A DNA stretch of 64,000 nt from Rhizobium rhizogenes (GTDB lineage Bacteria; Pseudomonadota; Alphaproteobacteria; Rhizobiales; Rhizobiaceae): the NCBI RefSeq assembly GCF_002005205.3, contig NZ_CP019701.2, positions 2,170,001 to 2,234,000 on the forward strand. The letters run 5' to 3'. Made by a program: the position numbers and the translations under genes. Of this stretch, positions 8,586 through 17,527 are shown piece by piece (the stretch's first letter is position 1; each line of letters starts with the position of its first letter). The notes below the pieces were generated by a model. It did not search any database, was not told the origin of the DNA, and saw only the letters and a list, made by a program, of their open reading frames with translations.

Positions 8586-8614
8586 CTTGAAACGCTGCGG
8601 GCGCGTACATATCT
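8586..8614 (+). promoter_or_regulatory. sigma-32-type promoter upstream of rpoH
   Basis: CTTGAA at 8586-8591 and CATATCT at 8608-8614 with a 16-base spacer match the alphaproteobacterial heat-shock promoter pattern (CTTGAA / CYTATNT). It sits 114 bases ahead of the rpoH start. Autoregulation of rpoH by a heat-shock promoter is known in Agrobacterium; the assignment here is by motif. Confidence 0.65.
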
Positions 8615-8728
8615 GTCACATGGGTTCGTGCGGGGTCGGTAACGACCCGCAGCTTACGGTGTGCCTCCGGCGGGTGATCGCCAATCCAAAGAGGGTGCCG
8701 TTCCAGACCATAGATAAGGGGGTGCTTT

Positions 8729-9631
8729 ATGGCCCGCAATAGTTTGCCTACGATTACCGCCGGCGAAGCCGGTCTCAATAGATATCTCGACGACATCCGC
8801 AAATTTCCGATGCTGGAGCCGCAGGAAGAATACATGCTTGGCAAACGTTACGCCGAGCATGGCGACCGCGACGCCGCCCATAAGCTCGTCACCAGCCATC
8901 TGCGTCTCGTCGCCAAGATCGCCATGGGTTACCGTGGTTATGGCCTGCCGATCGGCGAAGTCGTGTCGGAAGGCAATGTCGGCCTGATGCAGGCGGTCAA
9001 GAAATTCGATCCGGAACGCGGTTTCCGCCTCGCCACCTATGCCATGTGGTGGATCAAGGCCTCGATCCAGGAATATATCCTGCGCTCGTGGTCGCTGGTG
9101 AAGATGGGCACGACCGCCAACCAGAAGCGCCTGTTCTTTAACCTGCGCCGGCTGAAAGGCCGTATCCAGGCGATCGATGACGGCGATCTGAAGCCGGAGC
9201 ACGTCAAGGAAATCGCGACGAAGCTGCAGGTCTCGGAAGAAGAAGTCGTCTCGATGAACCGCCGCCTGCATGGCGACGCCTCGCTGAATGCGCCGATCAA
9301 GGCGTCGGAAGGCGAATCCGGCCAATGGCAGGACTGGCTGGTGGATGACCATGACAGCCAGGAAGACGTGCTGATCGAACAGGACGAGCTGGAAACCCGC
9401 CGCCGCATGCTGGCCAAGGCCATGGGCGTGCTGAACGATCGCGAACGCCGCATCTTCGAGGCCCGCCGGCTTGCCGAAGATCCGGTGACGCTGGAAGAAC
9501 TCTCCTCCGAGTTCGACATCAGCCGCGAACGCGTGCGCCAGATCGAGGTGCGCGCCTTCGAGAAGGTGCAGGAAGCCGTGCAGAAGGAAGCGCTTGAAGC
9601 TGCGCGCGCCTTGCGCGTGGTGGATGCGTAA
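8729..9631 (+). CDS. rpoH: heat-shock sigma factor RpoH (sigma-32)
   Basis: A 300-residue RNA polymerase sigma factor directing transcription of chaperone and protease genes. Region 1.2/2 opens with LNRYLDDIRKFPMLE; region 2.4 is RLATYAMWWIKASIQEYILR (about 100-119). The RpoH-specific box QKRLFFNLR is at 132-140, separating it from RpoD/RpoS. Region 4.2 carries ISRERVRQIEVRAFEKV near the end. The start ATG at 8729 is preceded by AAGGGGGTG. A heat-shock-type promoter upstream and a hairpin terminator downstream frame it as a single-gene unit. Confidence 0.97.
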   Translation: MARNSLPTITAGEAGLNRYLDDIRKFPMLEPQEEYMLGKRYAEHGDRDAAHKLVTSHLRLVAKIAMGYRGYGLPIGEVVSEGNVGLMQAVKKFDPERGFRLATYAMWWIKASIQEYILRSWSLVKMGTTANQKRLFFNLRRLKGRIQAIDDGDLKPEHVKEIATKLQVSEEEVVSMNRRLHGDASLNAPIKASEGESGQWQDWLVDDHDSQEDVLIEQDELETRRRMLAKAMGVLNDRERRIFEARRLAEDPVTLEELSSEFDISRERVRQIEVRAFEKVQEAVQKEALEAARALRVVDA

Positions 9632-9680
9632 AGCATATCCAGCAAAAGTGCGGAGCGGTTTTGCGTCCGTGCCATGGATC
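9632..9680 (+). repeat. partial copy of the CCAGNAAAAGTG intergenic repeat
   Basis: AAGCATATCCAGCAAAAGTG followed by GCGGTTTTGCGTCCG matches the core of the longer copies near 47033 and 55743. It begins directly at the rpoH stop codon. Confidence 0.5.
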
Positions 9681-9708
9681 ATCCTCGGCCCTCGGCCGGG
9701 GATTTTTT
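9681..9708 (+). terminator. rpoH terminator
   Basis: ATCC-T-CGGCC pairs with GGCCG-G-GGAT around a three-base loop and is followed by a run of T. It lies about 50 bases after the rpoH stop. Confidence 0.75.
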
Positions 9709-9808
9709 GTTGGTAAAAGGCTGACGACTGGAAATGGCCTGCCATCCGAGACCGGCGATCGCGCTGGAGGAAAACCGGCAGGAAAAATATCCATGCTTCG
9801 GGGGATGC

Positions 9809-9973
9809 CGCTTACCCCCCTCTGCCCTGCCGGGCATCTCTCCCACAAGGGGGAGATCGATATGCCGCGAGGTCTCGGCCAACTCAACGGTCGAGGATGA
9901 GGCGGCGGTAGAGCGTCTTGCCGATCTCCCTCCTTGTGGGAGAGATGCCCGGCAGGGCAGAGGGGGGTGAGCC
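9809..9973. repeat. inverted repeat, second copy of the CTGCCCTGCCGGGCAT family
   Basis: Facing arms share the core of the 4994-5165 element, with a few differences such as TCTCCCACAAGG in place of TCCCCCTCAAGG. The arms here are imperfect. It fills the gap between rpoH and the convergent 760-residue protein gene; the rest of that 443-base gap holds the rpoH terminator and nothing else recognisable. Confidence 0.75.
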
Positions 9974-10074
9974 ACACCCACCAGCACCAACTAACCCACC
10001 CATCACCCGACAAACGCAAAGACACCGCCGTAGCCATATAACGAAAAGGGCGACCCGAGCCGCCCTTTCAATCC

Positions 10075-12357
10075 TTATTGACCGCCGGCAGCAGGCGCCG
10101 CCGCCGCCCATTCGCTGAGCGCCTTGTCGAAGGCGGCAATGCCATCATTGCCCTTTTGCAGGGTCAGCAGCGCGCGGCGGCCGTTGCGGTATGACACCGG
10201 AATATCGATCCAGTTGCGGCTCTTCAGCAGCTCAAGATTGGTCTTCATCGCATCCGGGAAGTCGTTGAGCGCGATCATGTGGAAATCGTCGGTGATCTTG
10301 GCCGGAACCGCGATCAGCGCGTTGCCGCGATCCTGCTCGGTGCTCTTCATCGCGATACGCTGGACGCTGTCGATCGCGCCGCCTTCGAAGCCGGGCGAAA
10401 CCGAGAAGACGATCTCGATCAGGTGGCTTGCCGGCAGCGACGGATCGGTGTTGCGCTTGAAGGTGATCAGCGCGCTGAGGCCGCGGCCGGGAACGGTGAT
10501 CTGGCCCTGAACGGTCGGAGACGGCTTGCCTTCCGCGTCATTTTCCTGCTGCAGCGACCAGGAAACGCTGCCCTGGATGGCGGTCGGAACCGTCTGGCCC
10601 AGCACTTCCTCGTAAAGGAACATGCGGTCGCCAGTCGCGGCGGCGGCAGGCTGCTGCGCCGGCGGCGTGCCGGCCGGAGTAGCGGCATTATTGGCCGGAG
10701 CCTCACCCGCAGGCGGCGGCGCGACGTTCTGTTCATAGACCGACTGGCCTTCGGCGGTGACGGGCTGGCCGTTTGCGCCCGGCGCTGGTCCTTCGTCACG
10801 CTCGGTGCCGTCAGCCAGCAGCCGCTGCGTGAACTTCGTGCCGGTGACGGAACCGTCGTCACTATGCGTCGGCGTCTGGTGGTTGGCCGGATTGACCGGC
10901 TGCTGCTGCCCGTTGGCTGGCGGCTGCTGGGTTGCCGGCGGCGTCGATGTCTGCGCCTCACCCCCAGGAGTATTGGCCGGAGGCGTCTGCGTCTCGCCGC
11001 CATTCTGCGCCGATTGCACCAGTCCGCCGACCATGTCGTTCAAGGCATCGCGGTTCATCCACAGCGCATAACCGCCGCCCGCCAGAAGCCCGGCGCCGAC
11101 AAGGGCAAGCACCAGCGACGCATAGTTACGGCGCGGCTTCTTCTTGACCATATAGGCGGGCGTCGCAGCACCGGCGCCAACCGCCGGCGTTTCGTCCGCA
11201 CCGGCCCGGCTGGCCGACGACGCGCCGTCGTAACCGATCAGCTCGTCCAGATCGTCCCAGGGCGTGCGTTCCTTGTTGTCCTTGGCCGATGCCTGATCCC
11301 CGAAGGGATCATTGTCGGCGCGCGGCAGCGCCGGCGCATCCTTTGCAGGAATGGCGATATCCGTATCCTGGAAATAGGACGAGAAATCCTCGACGACGGC
11401 CGGCTTTTTCTGGCCCGCATCGTCCGTCTGGCGCGGCTCGGAAAAATCATCCTGAGCGCCGAAGACCGGATCGTGCTCCACCGGAGCCGCATGGCCGAAC
11501 CGGTCATCCGTCTCGCGCTTCTCCGGCTCGAAATTCACCGCCGGTTCCTGATAATGCTGCGCGGCATAACCGGCAACCAGCGGGCGCTCGTCCGTCTCGG
11601 CACGCACGTCGGCATAGTCGTCGGCGGGGCGCACATCGTCGGCCTGCGTTTCTTCAAGCTTGCGCCAGTCGTCCTCTTCCACGGGCTTTGCCCAATGGGC
11701 GGGAACGGAAGCATCCTCTTCCGGCGGCGCGGTCTCGAATTCGCGGTCGTGCTCATCCGCCGAACGATAGGCCGGCTCTTCCTCCGCACGGGTGAAATAG
11801 GTTCCGTGCGTTTCGTCGGCAACGGCAGGAGCGACCGGAGCCGCAGGCGCCTCATAAAGCTCTTCCGGCTCGCGCTCTTCGTAATGCCGTTCGTCGCGCT
11901 GCTCCTCGTGAACCTCTTCGTCCTGCTCCGGAATAGTGGAAACGGGCGTCTCGTGGCGCGGTTCTTCGGCTGCGGGTTCCTCATGAACCGGCTCGGGCTC
12001 TTCAGCCTCGGCCCGCGCAGGCTCCTCGTCCGCCGGCTCGGCGGCGTGGTCCGCTCGGTCCTCGTCGATCTCGTGCTGAGGGTAAGGTGCCGCAGCCTCT
12101 TCGGCAGCGGAGGAGAATTCCTCATCCTCCTCCAGTGCCGGAAGCGCCTCGGCATATTCGCTATCCACCTCGGCAATGGCGGCGTCCAGCTTGGCGATCT
12201 GCCGGCGCAACAATTCTTCCGGCGGACGTGGCTTCATATTCTCGAGTTGGCGCACAACCGCACTGCGCGCCTTGTCGTAAACCTTCGCCCGGTTTTCGGG
12301 AGTATTGTTCGCCAAGCCATCCACGGCCTTGCGAATGACTGCTACAAAATCCGCCAT
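10075..12357 (-). CDS. large acidic membrane-spanning protein of unknown function
   Basis: A 760-residue protein. Residues 1-70 are helical (MADFVAVIRKAVDGLANN...). About 75-400 is low-complexity, extremely Glu/Asp/Pro/Ala-rich sequence, probably disordered and cytoplasmic. One membrane helix lies at about 410-432. A Pro/Thr/Gln-rich linker at about 440-570 leads to a folded C-terminal domain (about 577-760) probably in the periplasm. The start at 12357 was preferred over a GTG two codons upstream. No catalytic motif is seen. The plan recalls envelope-spanning scaffold proteins, but I do not recognise a named family. It lies 70 bases downstream of purA. Confidence 0.75.
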   Translation of the reverse strand: MADFVAVIRKAVDGLANNTPENRAKVYDKARSAVVRQLENMKPRPPEELLRRQIAKLDAAIAEVDSEYAEALPALEEDEEFSSAAEEAAAPYPQHEIDEDRADHAAEPADEEPARAEAEEPEPVHEEPAAEEPRHETPVSTIPEQDEEVHEEQRDERHYEEREPEELYEAPAAPVAPAVADETHGTYFTRAEEEPAYRSADEHDREFETAPPEEDASVPAHWAKPVEEDDWRKLEETQADDVRPADDYADVRAETDERPLVAGYAAQHYQEPAVNFEPEKRETDDRFGHAAPVEHDPVFGAQDDFSEPRQTDDAGQKKPAVVEDFSSYFQDTDIAIPAKDAPALPRADNDPFGDQASAKDNKERTPWDDLDELIGYDGASSASRAGADETPAVGAGAATPAYMVKKKPRRNYASLVLALVGAGLLAGGGYALWMNRDALNDMVGGLVQSAQNGGETQTPPANTPGGEAQTSTPPATQQPPANGQQQPVNPANHQTPTHSDDGSVTGTKFTQRLLADGTERDEGPAPGANGQPVTAEGQSVYEQNVAPPPAGEAPANNAATPAGTPPAQQPAAAATGDRMFLYEEVLGQTVPTAIQGSVSWSLQQENDAEGKPSPTVQGQITVPGRGLSALITFKRNTDPSLPASHLIEIVFSVSPGFEGGAIDSVQRIAMKSTEQDRGNALIAVPAKITDDFHMIALNDFPDAMKTNLELLKSRNWIDIPVSYRNGRRALLTLQKGNDGIAAFDKALSEWAAAAPAAGGQ

Positions 12358-12427
12358 AAGCACTTTCTCGTCGTGACCGGCGACGTACCGGCCCGATATG
12401 GTTTATGAATCTAGATCGCCGAGGACA

Positions 12428-13726
12428 TTAATCCTCAAACGGATCAGTCACAAGTATGGTGTCGTCACGCTCCGGACTTGTCGACAGAAGCGCGACAGGC
12501 GCCCCGATCAATTCCTCGACCTGACGGACATATTTGATTGCCTGAGCAGGCAAATCCGCCCATTTTCGGGCACCGACGGTAGATTCCTTCCAGCCTTCCA
12601 GCGTAATGTAGATCGGCTCGACACGCGCCTGCGCGCCCTGGCTGGCCGGAAGATGGTCGATTTCCTGCCCGTCAAGCTTGTAGCCGACGCAGATTTTCAG
12701 CTCGTCGAGACCGTCAAGCACGTCGAGCTTGGTGAGCGCGATGCCGGTAATGCCGTTGGTGGCGACCGACTGGCGCACCAGTGCGGCATCGAACCAGCCG
12801 CAGCGGCGCTTGCGGCCGGTGACGGTGCCGAATTCATGACCCTTTTCGCCCAGGAACTGGCCGATCTCGTCATTCAGCTCGGTCGGGAACGGACCTTCGC
12901 CAACGCGGGTGGTGTAAGCCTTGGTGATGCCGAGAATGTAACCCAGCGAACCCGGACCCATGCCGGAACCGGCAGCGGCCTGGCCGGCAACCGTGTTGGA
13001 AGAGGTCACATAGGGATAGGTGCCGTGGTCGATATCGAGCAGCGAGCCCTGAGCGCCTTCAAACAGGATGCGCGCACCGGCGCGGCGCTTCTTGTCGAGC
13101 AGCAGCCAGACGGTTTCGCTGAAGGGCAGGATGCGCTCGGCAATCGAGCCCAGCTCTTCCATGATCGTCTCATGCGAAACTTCGGCCGCGCCGAAACCAC
13201 GGCGAAGCGCATTGTGATGCGTGAGGATACGGTCGACCTTGGCGGAAAGCGCCTCCATGTCGGCCAGATCCATGACGCGGATGGCGCGGCGGCCAACCTT
13301 GTCTTCGTAGGCCGGGCCGATGCCGCGACGGGTGGTGCCGATCTTGGTGCCGCTGTTGGAAGCGGCGTCTTCGCGCATGCCGTCCAGTTCACGGTGCAGC
13401 GAAAGAATAAGCGTGGCATTGTCGGCGATACGCAGGTTTTCCGGCGTGACCTTGACGCCCTGCGCTTCCAGACGACCGATTTCAGCGATCAGCGCATGCG
13501 GATCGACCACAACGCCATTGCCGATGACCGCAAGCTTGCCGGGACGCACGACGCCGGACGGCAGAAGCGAAAGCTTGTAGCTGATGCCATCGATGACAAG
13601 CGTATGGCCGGCATTGTGGCCGCCCTGATACCGCACGACGACATCTGCCCGCTCGGACAGCCAGTCGACAATCTTGCCTTTGCCTTCGTCGCCCCATTGC
13701 GAGCCGACCACCACAACATTCGTCAT
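12428..13726 (-). CDS. purA: adenylosuccinate synthetase PurA
   Basis: A 432-residue enzyme joining IMP and aspartate with GTP hydrolysis to form adenylosuccinate, the first committed step to AMP. The N-terminal GTP-binding signature is [10 protein letters not shown] (residues 9-18), and QGGHNAGHT follows. The signature [16 protein letters not shown] and later [13 protein letters not shown] blocks are also present, as is [18 protein letters not shown]. Length is normal. It is monocistronic or cotranscribed with the acidic membrane protein downstream. Confidence 0.97.
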   Translation of the reverse strand: MTNVVVVGSQWGDEGKGKIVDWLSERADVVVRYQGGHNAGHTLVIDGISYKLSLLPSGVVRPGKLAVIGNGVVVDPHALIAEIGRLEAQGVKVTPENLRIADNATLILSLHRELDGMREDAASNSGTKIGTTRRGIGPAYEDKVGRRAIRVMDLADMEALSAKVDRILTHHNALRRGFGAAEVSHETIMEELGSIAERILPFSETVWLLLDKKRRAGARILFEGAQGSLLDIDHGTYPYVTSSNTVAGQAAAGSGMGPGSLGYILGITKAYTTRVGEGPFPTELNDEIGQFLGEKGHEFGTVTGRKRRCGWFDAALVRQSVATNGITGIALTKLDVLDGLDELKICVGYKLDGQEIDHLPASQGAQARVEPIYITLEGWKESTVGARKWADLPAQAIKYVRQVEELIGAPVALLSTSPERDDTILVTDPFED

Positions 13727-13945
13727 TTCTTGCTTTCCTGCTCATGGCGCTTGCGCGCCCGATAACCCGATGGGAAACCCAAACCCGCGAATGTATACTG
13801 TGTTGTTTTACGGAAAGCGACCCTGTTTCTTATGGAGAATTTTGCTTTTTCCGTGACAAGGCGCGGATTTCCCGCATTATCTCGCCCCGTGGGGGCCAGG
13901 CGCGGGCGCAAGGCCGCCGCTCACCCCTCTCCGTTTTCCCGCCCC

Positions 13946-14854
13946 GTGAAGAAGCGAAACATCAGCGTGCCTTCGAAAGCCTATATCGCCCTCATCATCG
14001 CCACGCTCTGCTGGGGCGGCAACACCGTTGCCGGCAAGCTGGCCGTCGGCCACATCAGCCCCATGGCCTTCACCTTCCTGCGCTGGGTCTTCGCCGTCGC
14101 CATCATCTTCGCCATTTCCGTGCCCCAGCTCATCAGGGACTGGCCGGTGGTGAAAAAGCGCCTGCCCTATTTCCTCGTGCTCGGCAGCGTCGGATACACC
14201 GCCTTCAACGTGTTTCTCTACACGGCCCTGCAGCACACCTCGGCCATCAATGCCGCCGTCATTCAGGCCGGCATTCCCATGGTCATCTTCGTCCTGAACT
14301 TCATCCTGTTCCGCACCCGCGTGCTGTTCGGCCAGATCGCCGGCTTCTGCCTCACCATATCAGGGGTGGCGCTGCTCGCCTCGCATGGCGATCCGGTCTC
14401 GCTGCTGCAACTGGAAATGAATGTCGGCGACGCCGTCATGCTGCTCGCGGTTCTGGTCTATGCCATCTACACCGTCATCCTGCGCTGGAAACCGGCCGTC
14501 GACTGGCGCACGCTGATGGCCATCCCCGCCTTCTTCGCCCTCCTCACCTCTGTGCCGCTGGTCTTCTGGGAAATGTCGCGAAACAGCGTCGTCTGGCCGG
14601 ATCAGAAGGGCTGGGTGCTGGTGGTCTATGCCGCCATTTTTGCGTCGCTCATCGCACAGATCCTGTACATCAAGGGCGTGGAGCAGATCGGCGCCAACCG
14701 CGCCGGCCTCTTCATCAACCTCGTGCCGGTCTTCGGCACCTTGCTGTCCGTTGTCGTCCTCAGCGAAACCCTGCACACCTACCAGATCATGGCACTCGTC
14801 ATGGCGCTGGCGGGCATTGCCGTGGCCGAACGAAAAAAATCGCCGGCTTCCTGA
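13946..14854 (+). CDS. DMT-superfamily EamA transporter
   Basis: About 302 residues with ten predicted membrane helices in two EamA repeats, the plan of drug/metabolite exporters. The first repeat begins YIALIIATLCWGGNTVAGKLA with the conserved W-G-x-N; the second covers the stretch from DAVMLLAVLVYAIYTVILRW onwards. The start is uncertain: GTG codons at 13946 and 13967 and an upstream ATG at 13832 are in frame. The 13832 extension is arginine-rich and does not look like part of the family. Its substrate cannot be told. Its 3' end overlaps a terminator hairpin that serves the facing gene. Confidence 0.82.
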   Translation: MKKRNISVPSKAYIALIIATLCWGGNTVAGKLAVGHISPMAFTFLRWVFAVAIIFAISVPQLIRDWPVVKKRLPYFLVLGSVGYTAFNVFLYTALQHTSAINAAVIQAGIPMVIFVLNFILFRTRVLFGQIAGFCLTISGVALLASHGDPVSLLQLEMNVGDAVMLLAVLVYAIYTVILRWKPAVDWRTLMAIPAFFALLTSVPLVFWEMSRNSVVWPDQKGWVLVVYAAIFASLIAQILYIKGVEQIGANRAGLFINLVPVFGTLLSVVVLSETLHTYQIMALVMALAGIAVAERKKSPAS

Positions 14855-14879
14855 ACCAACAGGGTCAGGAAAACCGGCG
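14833..14879 (-). terminator. terminator for the BTLCP-like gene, overlapping the DMT gene end
   Basis: CGCCGG-C-TTCCTGA pairs with TCAGGAA-AA-CCGGCG around a ten-base loop; on the minus strand it is followed by a seven-T run (14833-14839). The hairpin overlaps the last four codons of the DMT transporter gene. Confidence 0.7.
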
Positions 14880-14906
14880 CAGTCTGGCAGGCATGAAAAG
14901 ATGGGC

Positions 14907-15440
14907 TTAAAGCGCGGTTTCGCGCTCAGCCGGAGAAAAGACGGCATTGCCGAGAACGATGTCGCCCTTGTCGGTGGTGACAACAAGCACTTTTTCGAGC
15001 GATCCATCATTGTTCAGCGAGAAGGCAAGGCGCAGTGCCGAGGACGACCAACCGGCACCGGCAAGGGCCGTGCGCTTGATGGCGGCGCAGTCACCGCAAT
15101 CGCCAAGGCTTAACGAAGGCGTAGCCGGAACATCGGTTGCAAAACCGGAAAAATAATCATCGAGCGCGCCCATGGTGGCGTTCACGTCGCGGTTGACGCG
15201 CAGCAGTTCCTCGCGGCGCTCACCGGTCAGCGGCGCGGCGATGGTGGAGACGCACTGGCCGGCGGAAAGAACGCAGCCATCGAAACCGCCCGGTGCCGAC
15301 ACACCGATCTGCGTCACCGCAGACTTCTCGACGGCGGCAAATGCGCGGGCAAAACCGGCGGCACCGGCCGCATCGGCGTGGGTGGACATGGAAGCGACGG
15401 CAATTCCGCAGATGGCGGCAGCAATAATCTTCTTCAGCAT
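14907..15440 (-). CDS. exported BTLCP-like protein with lost catalytic residues
   Basis: A 177-residue protein with a signal peptide (about 1-24, ending ADAA). Residues 76-165 resemble bacterial transglutaminase-like cysteine peptidases: LLRVNRDVNA corresponds to the family's VN-x-x-VN segment, and GDCGDCAAIKRTALAGAGW (113-131) to its GDCEDYxxxKRxxL catalytic block with Cys115. The usual catalytic His of HAVL is replaced in EKVLVV (149-154), and the Asp of VLDN by Gly164 in VLGN. It is therefore probably not a protease; binding or regulation is possible. Further Cys residues at 56, 63 and 118 may form disulfides. Confidence 0.7.
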   Translation of the reverse strand: MLKKIIAAAICGIAVASMSTHADAAGAAGFARAFAAVEKSAVTQIGVSAPGGFDGCVLSAGQCVSTIAAPLTGERREELLRVNRDVNATMGALDDYFSGFATDVPATPSLSLGDCGDCAAIKRTALAGAGWSSSALRLAFSLNNDGSLEKVLVVTTDKGDIVLGNAVFSPAERETAL

Positions 15441-16114
15441 TTCATACCCCGTTTGGCGATCCGCCGGCTTGTGCCGGTCTCGATTTCTGTTTTCTGGAAG
15501 CGTCTCTTTTCAAGGGCCGCTCTCCGTCTGTGATCCCACAATGGCACAGGACTGTTTTCAGCCGCTTTAAGCCGATTGCTACAATTTTATCGGTTTTCAT
15601 TTTTGTACAGCGGGCGCTTTTTTTCGAATATGCGCCGATATCACCGCCCGAATTCCGGAGCGGCGTTGAGAAGCGATAGATGGGCCGCATCGCTGCGGGG
15701 GTATTGAAGGGTAATGCAGGGTTTTGCAGACGATGCGGCCCCGGTTTCACCATATGATCCGCCCGCCAAACCGGTTCCTGTTTGGAGGATGGACATATGC
15801 CGGCCGCCTCAACCGTGACATCGGGAAATTCCCCGGTCCTAGCCGCCTGCCCCGCCCACCTTGCGCCGCGCGCACGCTCGATGACCGGAATGGGGCAAGT
15901 ATAGGCGGTCCGACCGGACCGGGGATGCGCGGGGACGTCCGCCTCTCGAAAAGGGCACGGGGAAGAGCGGGACACACGGTTTCGCCTCATCCTGAACACA
16001 GGACTTTTCAGCGGGTTAACAAACCCCTGATCGGCGGCATTTGAATTAACCTTGTCTTAAAACCCGGCGTTAATGGTTAGCAATTTAAAAATGGCGGAAC
16101 GAAAGGGTTCCGTT
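15441..16114. other. 674-base intergenic region with no recognised gene
   Basis: It separates the BTLCP-like gene (minus) from the SLT lipoprotein gene (plus), so it holds both promoters. A 35-codon frame at 15797-15904 follows a good GGAGGAT, but nothing else supports it. The last 60 bases before the lipoprotein gene are AT-rich with several TTAA motifs. No riboswitch, tRNA or repeat of the other families was seen. Confidence 0.5.
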
Positions 16115-16699
16115 ATGCGTGGCGTATTTGCCGTAGTTTTTCTGATGCTCGTTCTGGCCGGCTGCGCCACCGCACCGTCGCAGGTGACCAATGCCTGTGC
16201 GATTTTCGAGCAGCGGAACGGCATCTTCAACAACTGGCGGCGCGATGCCCGCGCGGCCGAGCGCGAATTCGGCGTGCCCGTGCCTGTCATGATGGCGACG
16301 ATCTATACCGAATCCGCCTTCCGCCCCTATGCGCGCCCGCCGCGCACCAAGCTTCTCGGCTTCATTCCCTGGACACGCCAGTCGAGCGCGTATGGTTATG
16401 CGCAGGCGCTGGACGGCACATGGAGCGTTTACCAGCGTGAAACCGGCCGCTGGTCGGCAAGCCGCACCGATTTCACCGATGCCATCCACTTCGTCGGCTG
16501 GTATCATGCCAAGAGCCGGCGCGAAAACGGCATTTCGCTGAACGACCCCTATAATCTCTACCTCGCTTATTATTCCGGCCATGCCGGTTATGCCAAGGGC
16601 AGCTGGCGCAACAATTCCGCCGTCCAGAAGGCCGCCCGCCGCTCCGCCAACATGGCGCTGCGTTACGAGGCGCAGCTGCAGCAATGCGGATATCGCTGA
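16115..16699 (+). CDS. SLT-type transglycosylase lipoprotein
   Basis: A 194-residue lipoprotein: signal with lipobox LAGC (Cys17), then a lysozyme-like SLT domain. The catalytic Glu is probably Glu66 in ATIYTESAF, and SAYGYAQALDGTW and YNLYLAYYSGHAGY are the conserved later blocks. It would cleave peptidoglycan glycan strands from the periplasmic side of a membrane. The ATG at 16115 was chosen because AAGGG lies nine bases upstream and the lipoprotein signal starts there; the longer frame from 16073 would bury the signal. Confidence 0.88.
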   Translation: MRGVFAVVFLMLVLAGCATAPSQVTNACAIFEQRNGIFNNWRRDARAAEREFGVPVPVMMATIYTESAFRPYARPPRTKLLGFIPWTRQSSAYGYAQALDGTWSVYQRETGRWSASRTDFTDAIHFVGWYHAKSRRENGISLNDPYNLYLAYYSGHAGYAKGSWRNNSAVQKAARRSANMALRYEAQLQQCGYR

Positions 16700-16716
16700 G
16701 GCGGAAGCACAGGCGA

Positions 16717-16738
16717 ATGCCGGCTTAAAAGCCGGCAT
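16717..16738. terminator. perfect hairpin between convergent genes
   Basis: ATGCCGGCTT and AAGCCGGCAT are perfect complements around two A residues, 18 bases after the lipoprotein stop. There is no T run, so its role as a terminator is only suggested by position. Confidence 0.45.
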
Positions 16739-16753
16739 AGTGCAGACATCCAG

Positions 16754-17368
16754 CTAAGCGTTATAAGCCGCCAGAAAACCCCTGACCGCATCGATCTCGC
16801 CGGAGCGGATTTCATGCCCGCCCGGGTGCCACACGGTTTCCACCGTGCCGCCCTGCGCCTTGAGGCTCTCTCCCAGCGCCTTCGTCAGCGGCACCGGGCA
16901 GATCGGATCGCGCTCGCCAGCCGTGATCAGCACCCGGCGCGAGGCCTTGGCGGGGGAAATCTTCGGTTCGAACGGGATGAGCGGATGCATCAGCACCGCC
17001 GCATCGAAAAGCCCGGGTTCTTCGATCAGCACATTGGCGAGAATATTCGCACCATTGGAAAAGCCGAGGCCGATGACCGGACCGGCCTGATAATGCTCCC
17101 GGTTCGCCTTGACGAAATCGGCCATCTTGCCGGTCGCCCGTTGAAGGTCGGCCATGTCGTAGACGCCCTCTCCCGTGCGCCGGAAAAACCGCGCCGCACC
17201 GTGTTCGGAAACATCGCCGACGGGTGAGAGAATGGTGGCCTCAGGCAGCAGGCGGGAACCGAAATCGAAAAACTGGTTCTCATCACCGCCCGTGCCGTGC
17301 AGCAAAACGAAAAGCGGAGCACCGGCAGCACCGGCGCGGGATTTGTGGAAATAGCTGTCGCTGGTCAT
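16754..17368 (-). CDS. MhqD-like carboxylesterase
   Basis: A 204-residue alpha/beta hydrolase of the phospholipase/carboxylesterase group. HGTGGDE (24-30) supplies the oxyanion hole, GFSNGAN (102-108) carries nucleophile Ser104, GERDPICP the acid and GGHEI the His. It lies 159 bases downstream of the dioxygenase gene on the same strand. In Bacillus, MhqD and MhqO are co-regulated in quinone resistance, so a role in clearing quinone- or catechol-type compounds is a contextual inference. Confidence 0.85.
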   Translation of the reverse strand: MTSDSYFHKSRAGAAGAPLFVLLHGTGGDENQFFDFGSRLLPEATILSPVGDVSEHGAARFFRRTGEGVYDMADLQRATGKMADFVKANREHYQAGPVIGLGFSNGANILANVLIEEPGLFDAAVLMHPLIPFEPKISPAKASRRVLITAGERDPICPVPLTKALGESLKAQGGTVETVWHPGGHEIRSGEIDAVRGFLAAYNA

Positions 17369-17464
17369 GGGAGAATCCTTTCTGGAAGGAAGAGGTTCAA
17401 CGGCATCCGCGCGGCCTCTCAGCCAAGCGCGAAAATCTCACGTGGAGCGAGGGGCTTCCGCTGG

Positions 17465-17492
17465 TTTCTTCTCCCCGAACGGGGAGAAGAAA
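17465..17492. repeat. 12-bp perfect hairpin, CTTCTCCCC family
   Basis: TTTCTTCTCCCC and GGGGAGAAGAAA are exact complements around GAAC, in the gap between the two mhq-like genes. The same arm occurs at the right side of the 3479-3606 repeat. Confidence 0.6.
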
Positions 17493-17527
17493 TATGAGGC
17501 AATGTCCTGCCAAACGCTATCGAGAGG

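Noticed and set aside
8654..9745. A 363-codon minus-strand frame opposite rpoH
   Set aside because: rpoH is unambiguous; this frame also crosses the rpoH terminator.
10279..12408. A 709-codon plus-strand frame opposite the acidic membrane protein gene
   Set aside because: Arg/Leu/Gly-rich reverse of the acidic protein; the minus-strand frame has a start, a membrane helix and a folded C-terminal domain.
13832..13945. Longer start for the DMT transporter
   Set aside because: The 38 added residues are Arg/Pro-rich and precede the first helix without family support.
15797..15904. A 35-residue frame with a GGAGGAT ribosome site in the 674-base gap
   Set aside because: Low-complexity Pro/Ala/Arg content and no context; not listed as a gene, though the gap itself is noted.
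15700..16070. A possible cobalamin or SAM riboswitch in the large intergenic region
   Set aside because: Neither the cobalamin-box nor SAM-II conserved segments could be found on either strand, and the next gene is not a typical target.
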